A stretch of 12,783 nucleotides of DNA from DASUCS01 sp041166365 (lineage in GTDB: Bacteria > Actinomycetota > Acidimicrobiia > Acidimicrobiales > JACDCH01): NCBI GenBank assembly GCA_041166365.1, contig JBEEFX010000131.1:1-12783 (forward strand). The letters are read 5' to 3'. The notes beneath the pieces are model-generated. The model was not told the DNA's origin and made no database searches. It saw only the letters and a list, made by a program, of their open reading frames with translations. This document shows positions 1 to 6,818 of the stretch, in pieces (position 1 is the first letter of the stretch; each line of letters begins with the position of its first letter). Made by a program: the position numbers and the translations under genes.

Positions 1-31
1 CGTCTTCCGCGCGTTCACCAAAGCGCCGAGC

Positions 32-1930
32 ATGGGCCAACTGTTCGCCACCTTGGTCATCGGCATCGCGTCGGGATGTGTCTACGCCATCGCCGCCAGC
101 GGGCTCGTGCTCACCTACGCGACCACGGGCGTCTTCAATTTCGCCCACGGTGCCGTCGGCATGATGTCCGCCTACCTGTACTGGTCGCTGATCCAGCAGC
201 ACAACCTGCCCGTGCCACTGGCCCTCTTCGTGATCCTGTTCGTGTTCGCACCGCTCGTCGGCGTGGCCACCGAGCGCGTGATGCGGTTCTTCAACGACGC
301 ACCGGTACAGACCACGGTCACCGTCACCATCGCGGTCACGGTGATGCTGATCGGCCTCGCGCAGAAGATGTTCCCGCCGGACAGTGGCTTTCGCCTGGAC
401 CCGCTGCTCGGCCTGAAGACGGTGCACATCTGGGAAGCGCGCCCGAGCTACGACAACATCCTCGCCCTCGTACTGGCCGTTGCGGTGGCCGTCCTCCTGC
501 GCGGCCTCCTGTTCGTGAGCCGCACGGGTGTCGCGATGCGCGCCGTGGTGGACAACCCCACGCTCGCCGGCCTGAACGGGGCGCCGCCGAACACCATCGC
601 CCGCTACAGCTGGATCCTCGGGTCCGTGCTGGCCGCGCTCGCCGGCGTCCTCCTCGCCAGCCAGACCGGCTCCGCCACACAGATCGAGCTGACCTTCTTC
701 ATCCTCGCGGCGTACGGCGCCGCCGTCATCGGGAAGCTGAAGAGCCTGCCGCTCACGTTCGCCGGCGCGATCGTGCTCGGCATCCTCAAGGAGCAGGCGT
801 TCTTCATCCTGCCGAAGGGCAACTTCTGGAGCTCGATGCAGATCGCCCTCCCGGGCGTGTTCCTGTTCCTGTCCGTGCTCCTGGTTCCCGCGGCGCGGCT
901 GAGCGTCGGCCGCGTCGTCGGCGTGAGGGCGCCGCGCGTTCCCAACCTGCGGGAGTCGCTGATCCGGGGGGCGGTCTTCCTGGGCGCCATGGTGGTGCTC
1001 TCGCGGATCGCGCCCGCCGGCAATCTCACCGACATGACGCGTGCCCTCATCTACGGCGTGCTGCTGCTGTCGCTGGTGCTGCTCACCGGATTCAGCGGCC
1101 AGATCTCGCTGTGTCAGTACGTGTTCGTCGGCGTCGGCGCGTGGGCCATGGGCTACTACTTCGGTGGGCACAGCATCTTCGGCATGCTCCTGGCCGGGCT
1201 CGTGGCGGTGCCCTTCGGCGCGCTCGTCGCCCTGCCGGCGCTCCGGCTGCAAGGGCTCTATCTCGCGTTGGTCACCCTGGGCTTCGCGGCCATGTCCCAG
1301 GACCTCGTGCTCAGCCACTCGTACCTGTACGGCGGCGGAGACGTTCGCGTCGGTCGACCGCACATCCTGGGTGTGAAGTTCGACAGCGGTCCGATGTTCT
1401 TCACCCTCTGTGCCGTCGTCTTCACCTTGATGGCGATCGGCCTCCTGGCACTCAAACGGGGACCGCTCGGGCGGAGACTGGCAGCACTACGCGACAGCCA
1501 GGCGGCCTGCGCCACCCTCGGGCTCGACGTGCGGCGCACCAAGCTCGTGGTGTTCTCGATGTCGGCGTTCATCGCCGGACTCGCCGGTGCGCTGTTCGGC
1601 GGCTTGAACGCGTTCAACTCGGTCGTGCAGTTCGACCGCATCAACAACATCGTGCTGCTCTTGTTCGCGGTCGTCGGCGGCATCACGACCGTCACCGGCG
1701 CGTTCATCGGTGGATCGCTCTTCGCACTGCTTCCGTACGTGCAGAGCGAGTATCCCGACCAGGCCGGGCTCGTCTTCGCGGCCGTGGCCGTTGCGGTCGT
1801 CGCGCTGGGCCGGCAGCCGAATGGGCTGGCCGGCATGTTGTTCGAGACCATCCGCGGTCGCGGCAAGGCGGGCCGCGAGGCCGTCGACGAGTCCACGAGC
1901 GCAAAGGAGCTCGCACGTGCGGCGGCGTAG
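32..1930 (+). CDS. Fused LivH-LivM branched-chain amino acid-type ABC transporter permease
   Basis: This is an integral membrane permease of the branched-chain amino acid (HAAT) ABC importer family, with the two usually separate subunits joined in 632 residues. The LivH half covers about residues 1-290. It carries the family signature NFAHG at 36-40 and a cytoplasmic coupling loop around 163-185 (SRTGVAMRAVVDNP). The LivM half covers about 310-605, with LTGFSGQISL at 351-360, LQGLYLALVTLGF at 406-418 and its own coupling loop at 479-500. Many hydrophobic segments run throughout. The ATG was chosen because the LivH N-terminus begins normally there and no in-frame start is visible in the 31 upstream bases; an earlier start outside the window cannot be excluded. 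No convincing Shine-Dalgarno is seen. The substrate cannot be read from sequence: amino acids are typical, but amides, urea or other small molecules are possible. LivG/LivF ATPases and a binding protein are not in the window. The stop overlaps the next gene. Confidence 0.93.
   Translation: MGQLFATLVIGIASGCVYAIAASGLVLTYATTGVFNFAHGAVGMMSAYLYWSLIQQHNLPVPLALFVILFVFAPLVGVATERVMRFFNDAPVQTTVTVTIAVTVMLIGLAQKMFPPDSGFRLDPLLGLKTVHIWEARPSYDNILALVLAVAVAVLLRGLLFVSRTGVAMRAVVDNPTLAGLNGAPPNTIARYSWILGSVLAALAGVLLASQTGSATQIELTFFILAAYGAAVIGKLKSLPLTFAGAIVLGILKEQAFFILPKGNFWSSMQIALPGVFLFLSVLLVPAARLSVGRVVGVRAPRVPNLRESLIRGAVFLGAMVVLSRIAPAGNLTDMTRALIYGVLLLSLVLLTGFSGQISLCQYVFVGVGAWAMGYYFGGHSIFGMLLAGLVAVPFGALVALPALRLQGLYLALVTLGFAAMSQDLVLSHSYLYGGGDVRVGRPHILGVKFDSGPMFFTLCAVVFTLMAIGLLALKRGPLGRRLAALRDSQAACATLGLDVRRTKLVVFSMSAFIAGLAGALFGGLNAFNSVVQFDRINNIVLLLFAVVGGITTVTGAFIGGSLFALLPYVQSEYPDQAGLVFAAVAVAVVALGRQPNGLAGMLFETIRGRGKAGREAVDESTSAKELARAAA
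1903..1909 (+). promoter_or_regulatory. Shine-Dalgarno deciding the GTG start at 1917
   Basis: AAAGGAG lies inside the last codons of the permease gene, seven bases before GTG 1917. It supports a start here, 14 bases before the end of the permease, and not at ATGs further upstream that would bury the signal peptide. It implies coupled translation. Confidence 0.75.
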
Positions 1931-3467
1931 ACGAACACTCCTCGGGTTGATGGGTGTCGCGCTGCTGGCGGCGATGGGAGCGAACGGCTCGGCGCGGGCC
2001 CAGACCAGCGGGACGAGCGACCTCGCGTCACAGTTCGGCGGGTACGCGCTCGACGCGGACAGCGAAGGCATGTCGTTCACGTACAACAGCCCCGGGCTCA
2101 TCCCCGGCACGCCGTCGCCGCTGGCGCAGGTCAGCTTCCCCGAATCGCTCACCAACATGAACAAGAGCCCGAGCGCCTACGCGCTCGCGAGCCTCGTGTA
2201 CCCCGGTCCCCTGTTGGCCGACCTGCCGACGGTGCTCGCCCTCGGCGGGTTCGACCAGCAGACCGAACCGCTCGGCGACAACCGGCCGATGACCGGTGAC
2301 ATCCCCGCCTATCCCGTGCGCGCCGAGGCGTTCTATCCTTCGGGGCCGACCTCGATGTCACAAGACATCGGGAGCGGACGCGAGACCGTGAACACCGCGG
2401 CCGATTCCGCCAACTCGCTCGCCCTGTACGGCGCCGCCACGCTGCCGCCGCTCTTCACCACCGGCTCGGCGACCTCGGCGACCGAGACCCATCTCGAACA
2501 GGGCATGGCCGTGAGCCGCACACGCGTCGAGCTCACCGGCGTCGACCTGTTCGCCAGCCTCATCCACATCGAGTCGATTGTCACCGATCTCGTCTCGACG
2601 AGCGATGCCACCGACTCCGCAACCGCTGGCACCACCGTGCTCAGCGGCGTGACGTTCCTCGGCCTACCGGCAACCATCGACGGCACCGGCATCCACCTCG
2701 CGCCGCAGGCCGCGGTTCCCGGCGCACCGGTGACGCTGCCGCCGCTGGGCGGTCTGACCGATCCGCTGCAACCCGTGCTGACGCAGCTGAACGATCTCAT
2801 CGTCTCCACCGTCGGCACGGGGAACGCCGGCGTCAACGAACTGCTCAACGCCGGCGGCATCTCCGTGCAACTGATCCAGCCGACGGAGACCAAGAAGGGC
2901 GCCGAAGCCAGCCGGCTGGCCAGTGGTGTGCTCGTCACGATCGAGTACACGGGCGACAGCGAGCCCGTTCTCGGCGACATCCTCAAGCTCATCGATCCGA
3001 CACAGGTCCCCGCCGACTACGTGGACCCGTGCACGACGTTCCAACAACCGGCGCCGTGCCCCATCCCCTTCTCGTCGCCGCAGACGCTCGTGCTCGCCAT
3101 GAAGGCGACCCACGTCGAGTCCATCGGGCTGGCCAGCGGCCATGTGCATTCCACCGCTTCGCCGCCCTTTGCGCTGCCGACCTTGTCGTCCCTCGGCGGC
3201 ATCACGACGCCAGGCGGCGCGGGGGCGTCGTTCAGCACTCCGACTCCGACGCCGGGGGGTGCGGGAGGCGGCTCGGGCGGAGGCGGATCGAGCGTCGGCT
3301 CGGCGAGCCCGTTGGCGTTCGTCGGCGGAAGTCCACTCGCGGCCGTCGCCTCGATCATGCTGTTGCTCTTGACGGGTTCCGCGTTCTGGTTCGGATCGGG
3401 CCGACTGGCCGACAACGTCCTGTCCGTCGCGAGCTCGTCCTGCCCCGAAGGACTCGACCGTGCCTGA
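1917..3467 (+). CDS. Secreted, C-terminally membrane-anchored surface protein of unknown function
   Basis: A 516-residue exported protein that I cannot assign to a characterised family. The GTG start gives a clean signal peptide: five arginines at 2-6, a hydrophobic core at about 8-21, and an A-R-A cleavage site at 26-28. The arginine run makes Tat export possible, but this is not proven. The large extracellular part (about 29-425) is rich in Ser, Thr, Gly, Ala and Val and looks beta-rich. It holds only two cysteines, 372 and 381, likely a disulfide. A Gly/Ser/Pro/Thr-rich linker follows (about 428-462), then one transmembrane segment (about 472-493) and a short tail containing one Cys. This resembles actinobacterial cell-surface proteins of the loosely defined choice-of-anchor type (inference). 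It overlaps the permease gene by 14 bp and the next gene by 8 bp, so it is probably co-expressed with both. A binding or envelope-scaffold role for the transporter is a guess from context. Confidence 0.8.
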   Translation: MRRRRRTLLGLMGVALLAAMGANGSARAQTSGTSDLASQFGGYALDADSEGMSFTYNSPGLIPGTPSPLAQVSFPESLTNMNKSPSAYALASLVYPGPLLADLPTVLALGGFDQQTEPLGDNRPMTGDIPAYPVRAEAFYPSGPTSMSQDIGSGRETVNTAADSANSLALYGAATLPPLFTTGSATSATETHLEQGMAVSRTRVELTGVDLFASLIHIESIVTDLVSTSDATDSATAGTTVLSGVTFLGLPATIDGTGIHLAPQAAVPGAPVTLPPLGGLTDPLQPVLTQLNDLIVSTVGTGNAGVNELLNAGGISVQLIQPTETKKGAEASRLASGVLVTIEYTGDSEPVLGDILKLIDPTQVPADYVDPCTTFQQPAPCPIPFSSPQTLVLAMKATHVESIGLASGHVHSTASPPFALPTLSSLGGITTPGGAGASFSTPTPTPGGAGGGSGGGGSSVGSASPLAFVGGSPLAAVASIMLLLLTGSAFWFGSGRLADNVLSVASSSCPEGLDRA

Positions 3468-4197
3468 TCGCCCCCGGCGCACGCGCCCGCTGACCGTCGC
3501 ATCGCTCGTGGAAGCGCCGAGCGCTTCCACGAGCGCACCTACGAGCGCGCCACCCGACGATCTGGCGGTGCGCGACGTCGTGCTCGTCCCGCAGCCGGCG
3601 CCACCGGGCGACGCCGCCGCCGCGTCACAAGCGACCGGGTACCAGCGCCTCGCCGAAGGCGTCCGCTCGTTGCGCACGGGCGGGGGCACGTTGAACTTCA
3701 GCGAGCACACGCTGATGATCCTCGGCGGGATCATCGCTCCGCTCGGGCTCGTCATCGTCGCGATCGGTTGGTATGGCGCGGCCCACTCGCCGTTCCTGTT
3801 CCAGCAGGTGCCCTACCTCATCTCCGGGCTCGGATTGGGCCTCGGGCTCGTGTTCCTCGGGTCCTTCTTCTACTTCGCCCACTGGATCACCGAGCTGGTC
3901 AAGGAAGGGCGCACCCAGTCGGCGGCCATGGTCGAGGCGATCGCTCGGCTCGAGGAGACCGTGAAGCAGCAGGCCGGTGCCGACCGACTCGCCGGCGCGT
4001 TGGAGGGTGACTCGGCGCCCAGCTCCAACGGGGCCGCCGCCGGCGACCTCGTCGCCACCGGCAAGGGCACGATGGCACACCGTCCGGACTGTGTCGTCGT
4101 CGCCGGCAAGCCCGGCGTGCGCCGCGTCGGTGCCGACGACGGGCTCGTCTCGTGCAAGCTCTGCGAACCCTACGCGGAGGCCGCGACAACGCAGTGA
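3460..4197 (+). CDS. Two-TM membrane protein with C-terminal HX3CX20CX2C cluster
   Basis: A 245-residue protein of unknown function. It starts at GTG 3460, seven bases after GAAGGA (3447-3452), and overlaps the preceding gene by 8 bp. Residues 1-75 are Pro/Ala/Ser-rich and probably disordered. Two hydrophobic helices follow (about 85-105 and 118-141), joined by a short loop. Next comes a charged helix likely to form a coiled coil (about 145-175, EAIARLEETVKQQ). The C-terminus holds His207, Cys211, Cys232 and Cys235, a spacing that suggests a small zinc-binding knuckle; a redox role is also possible. If both termini are cytoplasmic, the metal site and coiled coil would sit inside the cell. The overlap with the surface-protein and permease genes suggests that the three act together, perhaps in assembling or regulating the transporter. 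That role is inference. Codons 15-26 contain a perfect inverted repeat. Confidence 0.8.
   Translation: MPDRPRRTRPLTVASLVEAPSASTSAPTSAPPDDLAVRDVVLVPQPAPPGDAAAASQATGYQRLAEGVRSLRTGGGTLNFSEHTLMILGGIIAPLGLVIVAIGWYGAAHSPFLFQQVPYLISGLGLGLGLVFLGSFFYFAHWITELVKEGRTQSAAMVEAIARLEETVKQQAGADRLAGALEGDSAPSSNGAAAGDLVATGKGTMAHRPDCVVVAGKPGVRRVGADDGLVSCKLCEPYAEAATTQ
3503..3535 (+). repeat. Perfect 14-bp inverted repeat with 5-nt loop inside a coding region
   Basis: The left arm at 3503-3516 (CGCTCGTGGAAGCG) is exactly complementary to the right arm at 3522-3535, with loop CCGAG. It lies 43 bases into the two-TM protein gene, in codons for a low-complexity Ser/Ala/Pro stretch. No T-run follows, so it is not a typical intrinsic terminator. 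It could form a strong mRNA hairpin behind the start codon. Confidence 0.8.
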
Positions 4198-4201
4198 CCC
4201 G

Positions 4202-4225
4202 TACACTGCCTCCAGGTAACGGAGG
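4202..4225 (+). promoter_or_regulatory. Possible -10 element (TACACT) and Shine-Dalgarno before the NfeD gene
   Basis: The 37-bp gap before the NfeD gene holds TACACT at 4202-4207, which fits the TAnnnT pattern of a -10 box, and GGAGG at 4221-4225, nine bases before GTG 4235. The ribosome site is convincing. The promoter is weak evidence because no clear -35 is visible, and transcription from region 1 could read through. Confidence 0.3.
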
Positions 4226-4234
4226 TGGGACTGA

Positions 4235-4717
4235 GTGGTCCTGTTCTGGGTGGTATTGGTGGTGGGGCTCCTCCTGTTCGAGCTGCACCACCTCGCGTTC
4301 TACTCGCTGTTCTTCGCCATCGGTGCGTTCGCGGCCGGCATCGTCGCCGTCGTCGCACCGACGGCGATCGGTCTACAGGCGCTCGTCGCCGTGGCCGTCT
4401 CCATCGCCGGGGTGATCCTCGTTCGGCCCTACGTGAGCAACACGTTCCACACGCACAAGGGCGGCCACGTCGCTCGCGGCGTGCATGGCGGGCTGGTCGG
4501 GCAGGAGGCCGTCACGCTGGACCAGGTGGGCGACCTCCACCAGGTGGGCCATGTCCGCTTGGCCGGCGAGCGCTGGCTGGCGGTCACGGGTGGGCCCACG
4601 ATCGAGGCGGGCCGGTCCGTGTTCGTCACGGCCGTGCGCGGCACGACCCTCGAGGTCTGGCCAGTCGACCTCCAGAGCATCGAAGCGCCGGACGGCGCAG
4701 ACGGGAGAAGGTCATGA
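4235..4717 (+). CDS. nfeD: NfeD-like membrane protein with C-terminal OB fold
   Basis: A 160-residue short-form NfeD (NfeD1b/YbbK-partner type) protein. It has three hydrophobic segments at about 4-19, 21-40 and 45-63, followed by a soluble beta-rich OB-fold domain at about 86-143. The OB part starts with the family-typical GLVGQEAVT (86-94) and continues through GERWLAVTGG and the strand-rich stretch to VWP. It lacks the ClpP-like protease domain of long NfeD proteins. GTG 4235 is chosen because GGAGG precedes it at good spacing and the protein begins directly with the first helix. Its stop overlaps the ATG of the SPFH gene (ATGA), the usual arrangement in which NfeD proteins partner SPFH proteins in detergent-resistant membrane domains. 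It is expected in the cytoplasmic membrane with the OB domain on the cytoplasmic side, as known for the family. Confidence 0.92.
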   Translation: MVLFWVVLVVGLLLFELHHLAFYSLFFAIGAFAAGIVAVVAPTAIGLQALVAVAVSIAGVILVRPYVSNTFHTHKGGHVARGVHGGLVGQEAVTLDQVGDLHQVGHVRLAGERWLAVTGGPTIEAGRSVFVTAVRGTTLEVWPVDLQSIEAPDGADGRRS

Positions 4718-5643
4718 GCGCCGGCGCATTGGTCGCGATCGCGGTTCTCGGCTTGGTGGTCATCGTTGCGCTGACCGCGCTGAGCCAGATGATCAACATC
4801 GTGCAGCAGGGTCAGGTCGGCGTGGTGAAGCGACTCGGTGAGTATCAGCGCACCCACGAACCCGGTCTCGTCATCATCGCCCCGTTCATCGAGGGCTTGC
4901 AGCGGGTCGACATGCGCGAGATCCCGCGCCCGGGTGATCGGCAGGAGGTCATCACCAAGGACAACGTCGTCGTCACCGTAAACGCCACGATCTTCACGCA
5001 GATCGTCGACGCGAAGCAGGCGCTCTTCAGCGTGGCCAACTTCGACGTCGCCATCGATGCCCTCGCTCGCACCGCACTCCGATCGGTGATCGGCACGATG
5101 ACGCTCGATCAAGCGCTCTCGGAGCGCGAGCGCATCAACACGGACGTGCAGCAGCAGATGGAAGTCGTCACCGACAAGTGGGGCATCCGCATCAGCCGCA
5201 TCGAGATCGTCGAGATCGCGCCGCCCCCGCAGATCCTCCAAGCGCTGGCGCTGCAGAAGACGGCTGATCAGGAGAAGCGCGCCAGCATCTTGCAGTCCGA
5301 GGGGCAGCAGCAGTCCGCGATCAACGTGGCCGAGGGCGCGGCCCAAGCCACGATCCGCGCCGCGGAAGGCGAGAAGGCCGCCGCCATCCTGCGCGCCGAA
5401 GGCAACCGGCAAGCGGCCATCCTCGAATCCGAGGGTCGATCGCAGGCGATCACCACGGTGTACGAGGCCATCAAGGCCGCCGACCCCGACAACAAGCTCG
5501 TCGCCATCCTGCAGCTCGACACCTTGTCGAAGTTCGCCGAGAGCGAGAACTCCACGATCGTCGTGCCCTACGAGAGCGTCGGCCTCATGGGTGCCGCGCA
5601 GGTGCTGAAGGGCGTCCTAGGCGACAACGGCTCCAGCGCGTAG
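4714..5643 (+). CDS. SPFH/band 7 (stomatin-like, QmcA-type) membrane protein
   Basis: A 309-residue stomatin/prohibitin-family protein, close in length to E. coli QmcA (about 305). An N-terminal hydrophobic anchor (about 5-25) is followed by the SPFH domain (about 27-190). Recognisable family stretches are IVQQGQVGVVKRLGEY (29-44), PGLVIIAPFIE (50-60), ITKDNVVVTV (80-89), the RTALRSVIGTMTLDQALSER region (119-138), and WGIRISRIEIVEIAPP (156-171). Residues about 185-245 form a long Ala/Glu/Gln-rich helix with repeated AEG/SEG units, the coiled coil used for ring-like oligomerisation in this family. The ATG overlaps the NfeD stop (ATGA) and is preceded by GGGAGAAGG. The pair is expected to organise membrane microdomains or scaffold membrane protein quality control. 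The client is unknown. The last 27 bases overlap the oppositely oriented racemase gene. Confidence 0.94.
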   Translation: MSAGALVAIAVLGLVVIVALTALSQMINIVQQGQVGVVKRLGEYQRTHEPGLVIIAPFIEGLQRVDMREIPRPGDRQEVITKDNVVVTVNATIFTQIVDAKQALFSVANFDVAIDALARTALRSVIGTMTLDQALSERERINTDVQQQMEVVTDKWGIRISRIEIVEIAPPPQILQALALQKTADQEKRASILQSEGQQQSAINVAEGAAQATIRAAEGEKAAAILRAEGNRQAAILESEGRSQAITTVYEAIKAADPDNKLVAILQLDTLSKFAESENSTIVVPYESVGLMGAAQVLKGVLGDNGSSA

Positions 5644-6762
5644 ATCGGCGACCTCGGCGTTGTCGTAGCCGAGCTCCTCCAAGATGTCGTCGGTGTGCTG
5701 GCCGGCGTAGCACGCCTTCACCGCGAGCTCGCCCGGTGTGCGATCGAGCCGAGGGGCGGGCGCGGGGTGCCGGACCCCGTCGACCTCCACGAACGTCGAG
5801 CGGACGACGTTGTGCGGGTGCATCGGCGCCTCGTCCAGCGAGAGCACGGGCGCGACACACGCGTCGCGCCCGGCGAAGACCTCCGCCCACTCATCGCGTG
5901 TACGAGCGCGGAAGCACGCCGTGAAGACGGCCCGAAGTGCTTCCCACTGCTCGCGGTCGTCGCGATCGGGCAGCGCTTGCGCGTCGAGCCCGAGACCATC
6001 GAGCAGCTCCGCGTAGAACTGCGGCTCGATCGCCCCCACCGCGACGTACCCGGCGTCGGCACACGCGTAGGTGTCGTAGAACGGCGCGCCGGTGTCGAGC
6101 ATGTTCGTGCCGCGGTCGTCGCTCCAGAACCCGATCTGGCGGGCGGCGTAGAACGGCGCCATGAGGAGCGCGGTGCCGTCGACCATCGCGGCGTCGACGA
6201 CCTGACCCTTGCCGCTACGGGCCGCCTCGACGAGCGCGCAGGCGATGCCGTAGGCCAGCAGGAGTCCTCCGCCGCCGAAGTCCCCCACGATGTTGAGGGG
6301 TGGTACGGGCGCGCTGCCCGCCTTGCCGAACGAGGCCAGCGCTCCCGCGAGCGCGATGTAGTCGATGTCGTGGCCGGCGCGGTCAGCCAGAGGGCCCTCT
6401 CGGCCCCATCCGGTCATGCGCCCGTAGACGAGCCGAGGATTGCGAGCGTGGCAGTCCGCCGGCCCCACACCGAGGCGCTCCGACACGCCGGGCCGGTAGC
6501 CCTCGATGAGGACGTCCGCTCCGTCAACCAGCCGGAGCACGAGCTCGCGTCCCGTTTGCGACTTCAGGTCGACGGCGATCGAACGCCGGCCGCGATCGAG
6601 GACGTTGCCGGGCGCGCGGGACGGATCGGCGAACGCCGCGTCAACCAGCTTGTCGACGCGCACGATGTCGCAGCCCATGTCGGACAGCACCATTCCGCAG
6701 AACGGGATCGGCCCGATGCTGGCGAGCTCGACGACCTTGACGCCGGCGAGCGGCCCGCTCAT
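5617..6762 (-). CDS. mcr: Alpha-methylacyl-CoA racemase (CaiB/BaiF class III CoA-transferase superfamily)
   Basis: A 381-residue enzyme expected to interconvert (2R)- and (2S)-2-methylacyl-CoA, so that methyl-branched fatty acids or sterol side chains can enter beta-oxidation. It closely follows Mycobacterium tuberculosis MCR as I recall it. The catalytic His126, Asp156 and Glu241 of that enzyme correspond, with a constant offset of five, to His131 (AGHDIDYIALAG), Asp161 (VGDFGGGG) and Glu246 (VGAIEPQFY). GKGQVVDAAMVDG (184-196) and GAPFYDTY (225-232) are further racemase-type signatures, which argues against a plain formyl- or carnitine-CoA transferase. ATG 6762 is chosen because the family N-terminus (GPLAGVKVVELA) starts there. 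The longer open frame upstream only translates the palindrome and part of the hydrolase gene. The Shine-Dalgarno is weak (GGGA, 11 bases away, inside the palindrome). It is likely the last gene of a three-gene lipid operon, and its 3' end overlaps the SPFH gene by 27 bp. Confidence 0.92.
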   Translation of the reverse strand: MSGPLAGVKVVELASIGPIPFCGMVLSDMGCDIVRVDKLVDAAFADPSRAPGNVLDRGRRSIAVDLKSQTGRELVLRLVDGADVLIEGYRPGVSERLGVGPADCHARNPRLVYGRMTGWGREGPLADRAGHDIDYIALAGALASFGKAGSAPVPPLNIVGDFGGGGLLLAYGIACALVEAARSGKGQVVDAAMVDGTALLMAPFYAARQIGFWSDDRGTNMLDTGAPFYDTYACADAGYVAVGAIEPQFYAELLDGLGLDAQALPDRDDREQWEALRAVFTACFRARTRDEWAEVFAGRDACVAPVLSLDEAPMHPHNVVRSTFVEVDGVRHPAPAPRLDRTPGELAVKACYAGQHTDDILEELGYDNAEVADLRAGAVVA

Positions 6763-6770
6763 TCGTCTGC

Positions 6771-6818
6771 AAATCCCACTCAGGCGTCTACAGATCTGTA
6801 GACGTTTGAGTGGGATTT
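6771..6818. repeat. 48-bp near-perfect palindrome at the hydrolase/racemase junction
   Basis: Two 24-base arms (6771-6794 and 6795-6818) are complementary except at two adjacent positions, with no loop. The central 20 bp (6785-6804, half-site CGTCTACAGA) is a perfect palindrome, and the outer arms read AAATCCCACTCA and TGAGTGGGATTT. It encodes the last nine residues and stop of the hydrolase and lies in the leader of the racemase gene. Counted by eye it is about 46% GC, clearly below its surroundings. It could be an operator, an RNA hairpin or a dispersed palindromic element. There is no T-tract for a classical terminator. Confidence 0.9.

Noticed and set aside
1710..1916. Extension of the surface-protein gene upstream to ATG 1710
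   Set aside because: It would overlap the permease by over 200 bp and bury a textbook signal peptide. GTG 1917 has a strong ribosome site.
5617..6762. Formyl-CoA or carnitine CoA-transferase
   Set aside because: His131, Asp161 and Glu246 and their surrounding motifs match alpha-methylacyl-CoA racemase specifically.
6771..6818. Palindrome as a standard intrinsic terminator
   Set aside because: No T-tract follows on either strand, the outer stem is AT-rich, and there is no loop. A non-canonical termination role is not excluded.
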